64,000 nt of DNA, taken from positions 3,224,501-3,288,500 of the forward strand of contig NZ_CP081903.1 of the NCBI RefSeq assembly GCF_020091405.1. The letters run 5' to 3'. A program made the translations under genes and the position numbers. The DNA is from Bacteroides cellulosilyticus (GTDB lineage: Bacteria; Bacteroidota; Bacteroidia; Bacteroidales; Bacteroidaceae). Positions 34,957 to 44,438 of this stretch are shown piece after piece; positions within the stretch are counted from its first letter, which is position 1; every line of letters starts with the position of its first letter. The notes beneath the pieces were generated by a model. The model ran no database searches and had not been told where the DNA came from. It saw only the letters and a program-made list of their open reading frames with translations.

Positions 34957-35904
34957 TCACTTATTTAAGTATTCCGTTACGTTTTTCTCGATACGTGAAG
35001 CAATGTTGCTGGTATCTTCCTTCACGAATTGCTCTCCGGTGATGTGCTCGTACAGTTCAATGTAACGCTCACTGATGGATGCTACGATTTCGTCTGTCAT
35101 TTCCGGAACTTGTTGTCCTTCCTTGCCCTGGAAACCATTGTCCATCAACCATTCGCGAACGAATTCTTTAGAAAGTTGTTTCTGTGCTTCGCCTTTTTCA
35201 AAGCGTTCCTGATAACCTTCAGAGTAGAAGTAGCGGCTGGAGTCCGGTGTATGGATTTCGTCCATCAGGTAAATAGTACCGTTGTGCTTACCGAATTCAT
35301 ACTTCGTATCTACCAGAATCAGACCACGTTCTGCTGCGATCTCGGTTCCTCTGTTGAAGAGTGCCATGGTGTATTTCTCCAATACGGCATATTCTTCGGG
35401 AGTAGCCAGGCCTTTAGCAAGGATTTCTTCTTTTGAAATGTCTGCGTCGTGTTCACCGATTTCAGCTTTCGTAGTCGGGGTGATGATGGGTTCGGGGAAT
35501 TTCTGGTTTTCCTTCATTCCTTCGGGCAACTTTACACCACAGATTTCGCGTACACCGCTTTTGTAAGTACGCCATGCGCTACCGCAAAGATAACCGCGTA
35601 CAATCATTTCGATGGGGAAACCTTCGCACATCACACCTACCGTTACCATCGGGTCGGGTGTAGCTGTCTTCCAGTTGGGACAGATATCAGTAGTCGCATC
35701 CAGGAACTTGGCTGCAATCTGATTCAGCATTTGTCCTTTGAAAGGAATGCCTTTCGGCAAAACAACGTCGAATGCGGAGATACGGTCGGTTGCTACCATA
35801 ACCAGCTTTTCACCATTGATGTTGTAAACATCGCGTACTTTTCCGTGGTACACACTTTTTTGTCCCGGAAAATTGAAATCAGTTTTTGTTAATGCTTTCA
35901 TCAT
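34957..35904 (-). CDS. purC: SAICAR synthase
   Basis: The 315-residue enzyme joins aspartate to CAIR in purine synthesis. [34 protein letters not shown] at the N-terminus holds the ATP-binding features, and [12 protein letters not shown] with [14 protein letters not shown] are the SAICAR signatures. A length of about 315 matches Bacteroidetes PurC. Two consecutive Met codons open the frame; the first is used here. It follows a GIY-YIG gene by 27 bases, in a run with phoH and ubiE. Confidence 0.95.
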   Translation of the reverse strand: MMKALTKTDFNFPGQKSVYHGKVRDVYNINGEKLVMVATDRISAFDVVLPKGIPFKGQMLNQIAAKFLDATTDICPNWKTATPDPMVTVGVMCEGFPIEMIVRGYLCGSAWRTYKSGVREICGVKLPEGMKENQKFPEPIITPTTKAEIGEHDADISKEEILAKGLATPEEYAVLEKYTMALFNRGTEIAAERGLILVDTKYEFGKHNGTIYLMDEIHTPDSSRYFYSEGYQERFEKGEAQKQLSKEFVREWLMDNGFQGKEGQQVPEMTDEIVASISERYIELYEHITGEQFVKEDTSNIASRIEKNVTEYLNK

Positions 35905-35931
35905 TGTTATATATTAAAATTTTGATAATTG

Positions 35932-36372
35932 TTATCTAAAGGAAAAAGCTCCATTGCCTACTGGAAGTGATTCATATTTATCATAGAAATTCTCTAAAAC
36001 TTTGCTTTCTAAAATCTTAGGGGATTCCTTCCCTTTTATTCTTAAATAATATACGTCAACCCCTCCTTCCATTTTCATATAATTATATCTGCTGTAAACC
36101 CATGATGATTTAGGATCATTATAGTGATAATGTCTGATGTGCTGTTGTATTCGTGTCTTTAACTTATCAGCTTTACCGATATAAATAATAGGCGATTTTC
36201 CTTTTGGAAGTATAAAACGTTGTTTTCTGCTTACAAAAAAGTAAATTGCGGGAAAGTCGTCGATCATGTTTATATCTATTTCACTTTCTTCGAATAATGC
36301 TAAGGGGCCTTTTATATTTAGGATTCTATTTGTATCTAAATAGCTTTTCAAGAAGGTAAAGCACTGTTTCAT
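35932..36372 (-). CDS. GIY-YIG nuclease-domain protein
   Basis: The 146-residue protein has a GIY-YIG-like core: the first strand reads AIYFFVSRK and the second IIYIGKADKLKTRIQQHIRHYH, with the Arg of the usual Y-x-G..R pattern and a His-rich helix. The C-terminal Glu and the Asn of the catalytic set are likely in SKVLENFYDKYESLPVGNGAF. The gene is visibly richer in A and T than phoH and purC on either side, and its start overlaps the phoH stop by four bases (ATGA). An accessory gene placed in a housekeeping run. Role unknown; homing, repair or defence are possible. Confidence 0.75.
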   Translation of the reverse strand: MKQCFTFLKSYLDTNRILNIKGPLALFEESEIDINMIDDFPAIYFFVSRKQRFILPKGKSPIIYIGKADKLKTRIQQHIRHYHYNDPKSSWVYSRYNYMKMEGGVDVYYLRIKGKESPKILESKVLENFYDKYESLPVGNGAFSFR

Positions 36373-37346
36373 AGCTTTTCCTCCTTTCGTCTTTCCTGTT
36401 CCGCTTTTGCCTCCTTATCAAATCGTTCGTAAGCATCTACAATGCGGGTTACCAACTGGTGACGCACAATATCTTTCTTGTTCAGTTCCACAAAGCTGAT
36501 GCCTTTCACACCTTTCAGGATGCGGAGTGCCTGTACCAGTCCCGAAGTCTGGGAAGAGGGCAGGTCGATCTGTGTCATATCTCCCGTTACGATCATCTTG
36601 GTGTTCATACCCATGCGGGTGAGGAACATCTTAATCTGCTGGGTAGTGGTGTTCTGTGCTTCATCCAGAATTACAACTGCATCATTCAACGTCCTTCCGC
36701 GCATAAAGGCGAGGGGAGCAATCTGAATGACGTTCAGTTCCATGTATTCTTTCAGCTTGGCAGCCGGAATCATATCCTGCAAGGCGTCATACAACGGTTG
36801 CAGATACGGGTCTATCTTATCCTTCATGTCACCGGGCAGGAATCCAAGTTTCTCACCGGCTTCCACGGCGGGGCGACTGAGGATGATTTTCTTGATCTCT
36901 TTATTTTTGAGGGCACGTACGGCAAGGGCAATGGCAGTATACGTCTTTCCCGAACCGGCAGGACCTATGGCAAATACCATGTCGTTCTTGGCGAAACCTT
37001 CTACCAGTTTAAGCTGATTTTCACTGCGGGGGATGATCGGTTTGCCTGTCACGCTGAATACGATGACGTTACCCGACTTTTCTGCTTGCGGTGCATTTCC
37101 TTTGATGATGTCGATGATCACCTCTTCTTTCAATGAGTTGTATTCGGCGCAGTATTTTTCCAGTTTGGTAATGTTTTCTTCGAATGCGCACATCTCTTCT
37201 TCATCTCCCAACACTTTGATGACATTGCCGCGTGCAACAATGCGCAGTTTGGGGTACAAAGCTTTTATCAACTGCATATTGGCGTTATTCACACCGTAAA
37301 AGATAACCGGGTCGATATCCTCAAGAACAATCAGTTTTTCTATCAT
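36369..37346 (-). CDS. phoH: PhoH-family ATPase
   Basis: The 325-residue protein has the PhoH/YbeZ layout. The Walker A motif FAIGPAGSGKTYTAIA lies near residue 136, LSRPAVEAGEKLGFLPGD follows, and the Walker B is VVILDEAQNTTTQQIKMFLTRMG. The N-terminal ~100 residues look like a KH-like RNA-binding part. PhoH proteins are helicase-related ATPases involved in RNA and ribosome metabolism. It opens a run of genes (GIY-YIG, purC, ubiE, aroE). Confidence 0.92.
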   Translation of the reverse strand: MIEKLIVLEDIDPVIFYGVNNANMQLIKALYPKLRIVARGNVIKVLGDEEEMCAFEENITKLEKYCAEYNSLKEEVIIDIIKGNAPQAEKSGNVIVFSVTGKPIIPRSENQLKLVEGFAKNDMVFAIGPAGSGKTYTAIALAVRALKNKEIKKIILSRPAVEAGEKLGFLPGDMKDKIDPYLQPLYDALQDMIPAAKLKEYMELNVIQIAPLAFMRGRTLNDAVVILDEAQNTTTQQIKMFLTRMGMNTKMIVTGDMTQIDLPSSQTSGLVQALRILKGVKGISFVELNKKDIVRHQLVTRIVDAYERFDKEAKAEQERRKEEKL

Positions 37347-37415
37347 TGAATTGTTTATAAGTTCATGTCGTTTTATAGGTAAAACAGTTGCAAATTTAGT
37401 GAAACGTTTGGATAC

Positions 37416-38042
37416 TTAGCTGGTTCCGGCTGTTTTTTTTGTTGCAGGCTTCACGATGACGCCTTTTCCATTCTTGGTGCAGTGAATACATTCTTTGCGG
37501 AGTGTCCTTTCTTTGAAATCGAAAATGAGATTGGGGTTGAAATGCTGTCCGTTGATGCGGGTTTCAAAATGAAGGTGTTCGGTGCTGGCACGTCCGGTAC
37601 GTCCGGTCAGTGCAATGGGTTGTCCGGCCTTTACGACGTCACCACTCTGAACAAGATTCTTAAAATTATGACTGTATATCGTTTCCAATCCCGAAGAATG
37701 GCGCACAACGATTACGTTACCGTAAGCACTGTAAGGCTTCGACATACGTACAATGCCATCGAAAGCACTGCGTATCGTGTCTTTGGCGCAAGTCTTGATA
37801 TCAATACCCGAGTGACGGCCGCTACCGCGTCCGTAAGGAGAAATCACTTTTCCTCCGGGAAGCGGAAAGCAATAGGCGGTATCAGGTATTTGCTCCAGAT
37901 GCAATTCTAACAAATTTTCGTTATCGAAAAGCCCCGGTGTAGTAACCCGGATATGATTGATTTCCATTTGCGAGAAACTTGGTTTCTCTTCAGGCGGAGT
38001 ATAAGCCAGTGCGAATGATAGTAGCAGAAAGAATATGTTCAT
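37416..38042 (-). CDS. M23 (LytM) family metallopeptidase
   Basis: The 208-residue protein has a short signal peptide (MNIFFLLLSFALAY) and a LytM domain: the zinc motifs are HSGIDIK (HxxxD) near residue 76 and EHLHFE (HxH) near residue 155. The core GDVVKAGQPIALTGRTGRASTEHLHFE is typical. These enzymes cut peptide cross-links of peptidoglycan or act as their regulators; both active-site motifs are intact, so catalysis is likely. It would act in the periplasm. It is followed by phoH and preceded by a B3/4-domain gene. Confidence 0.92.
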   Translation of the reverse strand: MNIFFLLLSFALAYTPPEEKPSFSQMEINHIRVTTPGLFDNENLLELHLEQIPDTAYCFPLPGGKVISPYGRGSGRHSGIDIKTCAKDTIRSAFDGIVRMSKPYSAYGNVIVVRHSSGLETIYSHNFKNLVQSGDVVKAGQPIALTGRTGRASTEHLHFETRINGQHFNPNLIFDFKERTLRKECIHCTKNGKGVIVKPATKKTAGTS

Positions 38043-38060
38043 GATTAAAGGTCCTTCTTG

Positions 38061-38726
38061 TTATTCAAAATAGATAATTTTTCCTCCATCCGAAGAAGTA
38101 TATTTTTTCAGTAACTCCTGTATCATCTCGGCAGCTTCCCGCAGACCTTCCTGTCCGCTGTAACCATTGACGATGGCAAGGATATGCTGGGTGCCTAAAT
38201 CCATTTTGGTACGTTCGTTGTCGCTGGTGGGAGTACCGATACCGCCTACGGCATCGCGATAGACCGGAAGTCCTTCGATGTTCAGAACGCCCCGTCCGAT
38301 ACCTTCGAATGGTTCTTCAGCGCGTCCAACTCCCAGTTTGAGGTCAGTGCCCTGTATCTTGTCCGCATCGAAACCACCGATGGAATAACCGGTGCGCAGG
38401 GATACCAGATTAATCAGGTCAACCAATGTATCTATTTGGTAAAGGGCAATTCCACGCATCAGACGGCGTCGTAAGGCTTCGGCAGAAGGACGGTAACGGC
38501 TGGGGTCTTTGCCGCAACGTTTATAAGCTTCCCGGGTAGCTGCAATGGCGGGTTGCAGTTTGATGTCCTCCGGCTGGGTAGTGGAAGTCAGTTCCCGGGT
38601 GAAAGCATTGATTTCTTCCCAAAGCCCTTCGCAAAAGGCTGTATTGGTAACTTCTGCATAGACGGCTGCACCTTTGAAGATGGGGCAGGCCTTCTTTATT
38701 TCTTCTGATACGGTGATCTGGTACAT
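38061..38726 (-). CDS. B3/B4 tRNA-binding-domain protein
   Basis: The 221-residue protein is a free-standing version of the B3/B4 editing-type domain of phenylalanyl-tRNA synthetase beta (PheT). Visible signatures are RYRPSAEALRRRLMRG, LVDLINLVSLRTGYSIGGFD and GRGVLNIEGLPVYRDAVGGIGTPTSDNERTKM. Free-standing forms may check mischarged tRNAs or act on other small molecules. Its ATG is inside the last codons of lspA, with a 31-base overlap, which suggests coupled translation. Confidence 0.85.
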   Translation of the reverse strand: MYQITVSEEIKKACPIFKGAAVYAEVTNTAFCEGLWEEINAFTRELTSTTQPEDIKLQPAIAATREAYKRCGKDPSRYRPSAEALRRRLMRGIALYQIDTLVDLINLVSLRTGYSIGGFDADKIQGTDLKLGVGRAEEPFEGIGRGVLNIEGLPVYRDAVGGIGTPTSDNERTKMDLGTQHILAIVNGYSGQEGLREAAEMIQELLKKYTSSDGGKIIYFE

Positions 38727-39340
38727 AAACTGAAACTGCTATTTAAACTTTTCATGTAAAACAAAAATAAAATAATCACTCCGCAACTGATGGCAGCATC
38801 CGCTAAATTGAATACCGGACTGAAGAATACAAAATTGTCTCCTCCTATAAACGGCATCCAGCTTGGCCAGTTAAACTCAAAAAGAGGAAAGTAGAACATA
38901 TCGACCACTTTTCCATGCAGCCAACCGGTATATCCTTCCCCTATAGGTACGAAAGTAGAAATCTCGGCGGGTGTACTCTTACTGAAAATAACGCCATAGA
39001 ATATGCTGTCGATGATATTCCCGATAGCTCCTGCCAGTATCAACGAAACACATGCAATATAACCACGCTTATATTTAGCTTTAATAAGTATGACGATATA
39101 CCATCCAATCGCGATGGCAAATATTGTGCGGGCAATAGTCTGAATGGCTTTAGGCACTATCTGCATACCGAAAGCCATACCGGGATTTTCTATAAAGCGA
39201 AGATAAAACCAATCCGTGATATGAATGCTTTCATTATAAAACATATTCGTTTTAACTTCAATCTTTATGACTTGGTCAAGAATCAAAATTCCCAATACAA
39301 TGAGAATCGATAGCTGTCCTTTGGACAAAATGTTCTTCAT
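38696..39340 (-). CDS. lspA: Lipoprotein signal peptidase
   Basis: The 214-residue membrane protein cleaves prolipoprotein signal peptides at the lipobox. The two catalytic aspartates are in GNIIDSIFYG and FNLADAAISCG, both intact. Four transmembrane segments are visible. It is about 50 residues longer than the E. coli enzyme because of an inserted periplasmic loop (HGKVVDMFYFPLFEFNWPSWMPF), common in Bacteroidetes. Its stop lies 31 bases inside the following B3/4 gene. It starts 11 bases after the pgeF stop. Confidence 0.93.
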   Translation of the reverse strand: MKNILSKGQLSILIVLGILILDQVIKIEVKTNMFYNESIHITDWFYLRFIENPGMAFGMQIVPKAIQTIARTIFAIAIGWYIVILIKAKYKRGYIACVSLILAGAIGNIIDSIFYGVIFSKSTPAEISTFVPIGEGYTGWLHGKVVDMFYFPLFEFNWPSWMPFIGGDNFVFFSPVFNLADAAISCGVIILFLFYMKSLNSSFSLCTRSPYQKK

Positions 39341-39350
39341 ATTAAAAAAA

Positions 39351-40172
39351 TTATGGTTTTGTGTCTACTATCATAATTCCCGATAGTATACGTCCTGATT
39401 TAATCCCCAGCCGTCTTGCCGAGAAAAATTCTTCATGCCTCGTATAGGTACAAATGCCAGATGTTTCTATTTGCTCGCCGGGTACACCGAAGTCGAGCAA
39501 CTGCATCCGGTTTGCAGCCCACAGGTCGATATGATGCTTATGTGTTTCGGGTTTCCATTCTGATATATAATCCATTGCAAAACCGTTCATGCGGAAAGCT
39601 TCGTACACTTCTTCGCCCACTTCAAAAGAAGGCAAGGATATGCCGGGGCCGATACAAGCGATTACGTCTTTTCCATCGGTTCCGTAGAGTGCCCGCATCC
39701 TGTCGAGAGTGTGTCCGGCTATGTAATTCACCGTTCCCCGCCAACCCGCATGGGCGGCGGCTACCACTTGGTTCTTGCGGTCATACAACAGGATAGGAAT
39801 ACAGTCAGCCGTAGAAATACAAATGCAGCAACCCGGTTCCTTGGTGATTAGTGCATCCACTCCTTGCAGCATGGCCGTGCGCTCGTCAGAGGTGGCATTG
39901 AGATACTTTTCATCAATCACCTCCACCTTTGTACCATGTGTTTGGAACGGAATGACTAATTCTTTAGGCTGTTGAGGCATGGAGTTACAGAGTAATTCCT
40001 GATTGCGACGGACAGATTCCGCATCATCTCCCGTGTAAGGCGTACAGTTGAAAGAGGCATAATCTCCTTTGCTGAAACCTCCCCGGCGGGTAGTTGCGAA
40101 ACAAAAAATGTTGGAGTACGGTGTCATAACCCCGTATCCCAACATTCGTTTATCTTCTGTCAGAGCAATCAT
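39351..40172 (-). CDS. pgeF: Peptidoglycan editing factor / laccase-domain protein
   Basis: The 273-residue protein belongs to the YfiH/PgeF family, which removes L-Ser wrongly placed in the peptidoglycan precursor (as shown in E. coli) and has also been called purine nucleoside phosphorylase-like. The metal site is seen as [11 protein letters not shown] and AAHAGWRGT, with a His in ...[26 protein letters not shown] closes the family. It overlaps obgE by four bases (ATGA). The N-terminal methionine is that of [15 protein letters not shown]. Confidence 0.9.
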   Translation of the reverse strand: MIALTEDKRMLGYGVMTPYSNIFCFATTRRGGFSKGDYASFNCTPYTGDDAESVRRNQELLCNSMPQQPKELVIPFQTHGTKVEVIDEKYLNATSDERTAMLQGVDALITKEPGCCICISTADCIPILLYDRKNQVVAAAHAGWRGTVNYIAGHTLDRMRALYGTDGKDVIACIGPGISLPSFEVGEEVYEAFRMNGFAMDYISEWKPETHKHHIDLWAANRMQLLDFGVPGEQIETSGICTYTRHEEFFSARRLGIKSGRILSGIMIVDTKP

Positions 40173-41341
40173 TGCTTGTCATCCTCCCAGTCTTCTTCCT
40201 CATACTCAAAGTCTTCCAGGTCTTCCACGTCCTCATCGTCTTCCACATATTCATAGCTGAGGTCTTCATCCTCACCCATGTCTTTCAACTCTTGCTGGAG
40301 TTTGTTTACATCCTTCGGACGGTGAACAATAGCTTCTATTTTGTTGCTATCCTTATTCAACTCTTCCCAAAGAATGTCTTTCAACACGGAAAGTCCCATG
40401 CCGGTAATGGAAGAAATGAATACATGCGGAACGTTTGCAGGGAGTGTAGGCTCTATTTCGTCCATCAATTCCTGATCGAGCATATCGCTCTTGGTGATGG
40501 CAAGTACCCGTTGCTTGTCCAGCATTTCAGGATTGAAAGTGCTCAGTTCATTCAACAGGATTTCATATTCTTTCCGGATATCATCGCTATCGGCAGGCAC
40601 CATGAAGAGCAACAGAGAGTTACGCTCGATGTGCCGCAGAAAGCGCAATCCCAACCCTTTTCCGGCACTGGCTCCTTCAATGATACCGGGAATGTCCGCC
40701 ATGACAAACGACTTACTGTCACGGTAAGAAACAATACCCAGATTGGGTTCCAATGTGGTGAATGGATAGTTGGCTATCTTGGGCTTGGCGGCAGATACGG
40801 AAGCAAGCAAGGTTGATTTTCCGGCATTCGGGAAGCCTACCAGACCTACGTCTGCCAAGAGTTTCAGCTCCATGATTACTGTCATTTCCTGCATCGGTTC
40901 GCCCGGTTGTGCAAAGCGGGGTGCCTGACGGGTGGCTGTCTTGAAGTGCCAGTTACCCAGTCCGCCGCGTCCGCCTTTCAGCATAATAACTTCTTGTCCA
41001 TGCTCGGTGACGTCGCAGATGTATTCGCCCGTTTCGGCATTGTATACCACTGTGCCACAGGGAACTTCAATAATTTTGTCTTCTCCGTCCTTACCAAAAC
41101 TGCGGTTCTTGGAACCGGATTCTCCATGTCCGGCCAGTGCATGGCGGTCGTAGCGCAAATGCAACAGCGTCCAATAGTTACGGTTACCGCGCAGGATGAT
41201 GTGACCTCCTCGTCCTCCGTCACCTCCGTCGGGGCCGCCATTGGGTATGTATTTCTCACGCCTCATGTGCGTAGAGCCTCGTCCGCCCTTTCCGGAGCGG
41301 CAATATATCTTTACGTAGTCAACAAAGTTCGATTCAGCCAT
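40169..41341 (-). CDS. obgE: Obg GTPase
   Basis: The 390-residue protein combines a Gly-rich Obg fold (residues ~5-155, [21 protein letters not shown] and [11 protein letters not shown]) with a GTPase domain ([34 protein letters not shown]) and a C-terminal acidic tail ([22 protein letters not shown]). ObgE is needed for 50S ribosome maturation and links growth to stress. It starts a run of four overlapping or tightly spaced genes (obgE, pgeF, lspA, B3/4). A TACTTTTG promoter box lies upstream at 41389-41396. Confidence 0.95.
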   Translation of the reverse strand: MAESNFVDYVKIYCRSGKGGRGSTHMRREKYIPNGGPDGGDGGRGGHIILRGNRNYWTLLHLRYDRHALAGHGESGSKNRSFGKDGEDKIIEVPCGTVVYNAETGEYICDVTEHGQEVIMLKGGRGGLGNWHFKTATRQAPRFAQPGEPMQEMTVIMELKLLADVGLVGFPNAGKSTLLASVSAAKPKIANYPFTTLEPNLGIVSYRDSKSFVMADIPGIIEGASAGKGLGLRFLRHIERNSLLLFMVPADSDDIRKEYEILLNELSTFNPEMLDKQRVLAITKSDMLDQELMDEIEPTLPANVPHVFISSITGMGLSVLKDILWEELNKDSNKIEAIVHRPKDVNKLQQELKDMGEDEDLSYEYVEDDEDVEDLEDFEYEEEDWEDDKQ

Positions 41342-41388
41342 TTCTTTCCTTACGATTGATTTTAAAATACTTATTTTCTTTTTCGATG

Positions 41389-41396
41389 CAAAAGTA
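41389..41396 (-). promoter_or_regulatory. -7 box of obgE
   Basis: CAAAAGTA reads TACTTTTG on the minus strand, a TAnnTTTG match, with a start of transcription near 41381. It implies that obgE is read independently of the upstream nucleoside-hydrolase-like gene. Confidence 0.55.
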
Positions 41397-41465
41397 ACGA
41401 TTCTCCAAGACTACCTCAAACTTTTTTATTCCTTTTTATTTATTAATCCGCAGTGGAGGGCATTT

Positions 41466-42800
41466 CTAACTTATTTTTAGCACTACTCGTTTATAAACGG
41501 TAAGTGCCGGAGTTGCTTCATCCGTCAATTCTAAAATGATATGTATGTTTTGGCCCGCAGCATCAGCAGGGATATGTACTTTGCATTTTTCCGCATTATC
41601 CCTTTCTATTTCTACTTCACCTTTGTAACTGCTTGGTTCAGTATAAACACTCCACTTGTATATCAGCTTGTTACCATCAGGATCAGTTGAACCGCTGGCA
41701 TCTAAAACTATGGAATTTCCGGCTTTTACCTTCTTAAAAATACATTTCAGCGAACGGTCTCCATCAAGCACTGCATGCGGATGGTGATTCACCGCTTTAT
41801 AATCATCGGTTGTAGTCCACAACATACGTGCTGCAAAATTATTCCAAATGTGCAGCTGCCATTTGTTGATGGCGGCACAGCCCTCTTTACAGCTTCCATG
41901 CATATAATAAGGGTCATATTGCGTTTCATCTTTCCCGCTGCGCACTATAAAATCCATACCTCGTATACCACTCGTCTTTTGATTGGAGAAACGACCGCCC
42001 CATCCTCCATATTCAAGTGAGTCGGGTACGTTCAGGCCATTCGCATATACATAAAAGAAAGCTGGAGAGTCACCTTCCGTTGCCCACTTCCGGTCAGGAT
42101 AATGCTTGCCTAATGGCTGATGACTTTGAATATTCTGTTTAAGCCATTGATCGGAAGGTCCCCAACCATATACTTCTTTATTTCTGATATATACTATTTC
42201 CGGGAAGTTCTTGGCTATCCAGGCTCCGGCATCATCTTGCCCTAGAACATCATATATGCGGATTTTTGCAGTAAACTTCTTAAGGGCTTTTTCGCTGCGT
42301 GTATGCTTCACTTTCCATAAAGCTTGCGCTATCGTATTCATTCCACCCCAAGCTGCAAGCCATACGGGGCGTTGATCCTTTTTCTTATCAACTACCGAGA
42401 TTATCAATTCTGATCCCGGAGAATCTTTAGCTTGACCTACTCCGGTCATGTTAGAGGAAGGTTGCCCTCGTTTAATAATTGCTCGTAGTTGATTCAAACT
42501 GGGATACCCTTCTGCATGTTTATTCAAGCGCGGCAGAACTTCTCCAAATTGTTCTACTACCTCTGAAATTTTAGCCGTTTTATCTGGGTCATCCATCCAG
42601 ACTTGTGAACTGATTAACCCCTCAATGTCGATTACATTTGAGCATAATAACAAGTGTATCATTGACTGGATATCATCCGGATCAGTTCCCCCTAAATCAG
42701 TGGTTACAATCAGCCGATGTTTGTCCTCATTAGCCACTTGCGCCTCTGAATAAAGGCTCCATGCTGTAAGAAAGAAAAAGAAGAAAAGTACTTTTTTCAT
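41466..42800 (-). CDS. DUF1593 protein, exported nucleoside-hydrolase-like
   Basis: The 444-residue protein has a signal peptide (cleavage after SEA) and a DUF1593 domain. The start VTTDLGGTDPDDIQSM carries the Asp cluster typical of nucleoside hydrolase-like folds that bind calcium and ribose. The central WLAAWGGMNTIAQALWKVK and IYDVLGQDDAGAWIAKNFPEI fit the family, and the last ~95 residues form an Ig-like domain (ASGSTDPDGNKLIYKWSVY). The substrate has not been shown; a glycoside or nucleoside in the periplasm is likely. It is divergent from an AraC regulator 74 bases away. Confidence 0.85.
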   Translation of the reverse strand: MKKVLFFFFFLTAWSLYSEAQVANEDKHRLIVTTDLGGTDPDDIQSMIHLLLCSNVIDIEGLISSQVWMDDPDKTAKISEVVEQFGEVLPRLNKHAEGYPSLNQLRAIIKRGQPSSNMTGVGQAKDSPGSELIISVVDKKKDQRPVWLAAWGGMNTIAQALWKVKHTRSEKALKKFTAKIRIYDVLGQDDAGAWIAKNFPEIVYIRNKEVYGWGPSDQWLKQNIQSHQPLGKHYPDRKWATEGDSPAFFYVYANGLNVPDSLEYGGWGGRFSNQKTSGIRGMDFIVRSGKDETQYDPYYMHGSCKEGCAAINKWQLHIWNNFAARMLWTTTDDYKAVNHHPHAVLDGDRSLKCIFKKVKAGNSIVLDASGSTDPDGNKLIYKWSVYTEPSSYKGEVEIERDNAEKCKVHIPADAAGQNIHIILELTDEATPALTVYKRVVLKIS

Positions 42801-42874
42801 GGCATTTAAAGATTATTTTTGCAAATTTACCACCAAAATGTGAATAACACTCTCTATTTATATATACGAATATA

Positions 42875-43717
42875 ATGAATTCCGAGAAATGCTACAGTTT
42901 TGATAAGTTCCGTGAGGAGTTTAAACCTTATGGACTTACATGTGAGACATGGATACCCCGTGTTATGCCCAGATACGATAGGCATAATGAAATAGAGATA
43001 AATTACCTGCCCCAAGGGAATATCACTTACTTGCGACACAGCGAAAAAATAACGATACCCAATAAGCGGTTTACGATATTCTGGGGACTTATTCCTCACC
43101 AAATAATTCATTATGAGAATGTAGAAAAGTATTATGTATGTACCATTCCTTTTGCGCATTTTTTATCTTGGAAGCTTCCGGCACAGTTTGTAGACAGCTT
43201 GCTCAGAGGAGATATTCTATATGAACAAACAGATGAATATTCTCAATATGATGAGTTCTTACTAAATAATTGGTTGAAAGATAGCAGCGTAAATATGCAA
43301 TCGGATCTTATTTTATTAGAAATGCAGACCAGAATCACTCGTATGGCTCATCACTTGCAGTCTTCAGATGATGGTATAGCATTGGCTTCATACCAAACGA
43401 CACTTATCGAAAAAATAACCATATATCTTACTAAGAATTATTGTAATGATATTAAAGCCAATGATATCGGTGATGTAGTAGGTCTGCACCCTGATTATGC
43501 CAATCATATATTTAAGAAGGCATTTGGTACTACAATAAGTGACTATATTGCTGAGTTAAGAATAGCTCATGCACAACGTAAATTACTGACTACTGACATG
43601 AGCATTACCGACATTGCATACGAATGTGGATTCAATTCTGTAGCCCGGTTTAATGCTACATTTTTTAAGAAAATCCAATGTACCCCGCGTGAATATAAAA
43701 AGAAGATCGTGAAATAG
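42875..43717 (+). CDS. AraC-family transcriptional regulator
   Basis: The 280-residue protein has an N-terminal cupin-like sensor (HNEIEINYLPQGNITYLRHSEKITIPNKRF) and a C-terminal pair of helix-turn-helix motifs (NDIGDVVGLHPDYANHIFKKAFGTTISDYIAELRIAHAQRKL and MSITDIAYECGFNSVARFNATFFKKIQCTPREYK). It reads away from the DUF1593 gene, so it probably controls that gene and responds to a small molecule, perhaps the sugar released. A shared 74-base intergenic region would hold the operator. A bidirectional hairpin terminator separates it from adk. Confidence 0.92.
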   Translation: MNSEKCYSFDKFREEFKPYGLTCETWIPRVMPRYDRHNEIEINYLPQGNITYLRHSEKITIPNKRFTIFWGLIPHQIIHYENVEKYYVCTIPFAHFLSWKLPAQFVDSLLRGDILYEQTDEYSQYDEFLLNNWLKDSSVNMQSDLILLEMQTRITRMAHHLQSSDDGIALASYQTTLIEKITIYLTKNYCNDIKANDIGDVVGLHPDYANHIFKKAFGTTISDYIAELRIAHAQRKLLTTDMSITDIAYECGFNSVARFNATFFKKIQCTPREYKKKIVK

Positions 43718-43753
43718 TTACTTGTTATTTTAGGGCAGACGGGAGAATAACAA

Positions 43754-43790
43754 AGCGCGGTAATATCATTTTCATGGGTATTATCGCGCT
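43754..43790. terminator. Bidirectional terminator between AraC gene and adk
   Basis: AGCGCGGTAATATC (43754-43767) pairs with GGTATTATCGCGCT (43777-43790), 14 pairs with two G-T, around a nine-base loop. The genes on both sides end here. Confidence 0.85.
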
Positions 43791-43812
43791 TCTAAATTAT
43801 GATTGTGTAACT

Positions 43813-44385
43813 TTACTTTGCAGCGTCGATCGCAGCGCAAACATCAGCAAAGATTTCTTCCAATGCACCTTGTCCTTTGATGTGCTGGTATTGTCCTTCC
43901 TGCTTGTACCAGTCAATCAGCGGAGAAGTCTGTGAATGATAAACATGAAGACGTTTCTTGATAGTCTCTTCGTTGTCATCGGCACGACCGGAATCCTTAC
44001 CACGTTTGATGAGGCGGACCATCAGTTCATCTTCAGGTACATCCAGGTCAAGCATAACGCTTACTCCCTGATTTCTTTCAGCAAGCATTTTCTTCAGAGC
44101 TTCTGCCTGTGCAATCGTACGGGGGAAACCGTCAAAGATTACACCTTTGCTGTCTTCAAAGCTGTCGAATACACTTGCAAGGATATCAATCATCAGTTCG
44201 TCAGGGATCAACTGGCCTTGATCGATATAACTTTTAGCTGTTTTGCCCAGTTCTGTGCCGTTCTTGATTTCTGCACGCAACACGTCACCGGTTGAGATGT
44301 GGTTAATACCGTACTTTTCTACGATTTTCTCACTTTGTGTTCCCTTTCCTGAACCGGGAGCACCGAAAATTACAATGTTCAACAT
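43813..44385 (-). CDS. adk: Adenylate kinase (short-lid form)
   Basis: The 190-residue enzyme interconverts ATP, ADP and AMP. GAPGSGKGTQSEKI at residues 7-20 is the P-loop, GVIFDGFPRTIAQAEAL the AMP site, and the lid is short: KRGKDSGRADDNEETIKKRL, with the Arg-rich core seen in eukaryote-type AK1 rather than the zinc lid. Length near 190 confirms this. It starts 53 bases after hpt. Confidence 0.95.
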   Translation of the reverse strand: MLNIVIFGAPGSGKGTQSEKIVEKYGINHISTGDVLRAEIKNGTELGKTAKSYIDQGQLIPDELMIDILASVFDSFEDSKGVIFDGFPRTIAQAEALKKMLAERNQGVSVMLDLDVPEDELMVRLIKRGKDSGRADDNEETIKKRLHVYHSQTSPLIDWYKQEGQYQHIKGQGALEEIFADVCAAIDAAK

Positions 44386-44438
44386 TTGTGATTTACAATT
44401 TAACTGTTACTTATATTATACCTAATTCAAAATTCTTT

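Noticed and set aside
38696..38726. The 31-base overlap of lspA and the B3/4 gene as a frameshift or fusion
   Set aside because: Both proteins are complete with all key residues, so this is overlap of two intact genes.
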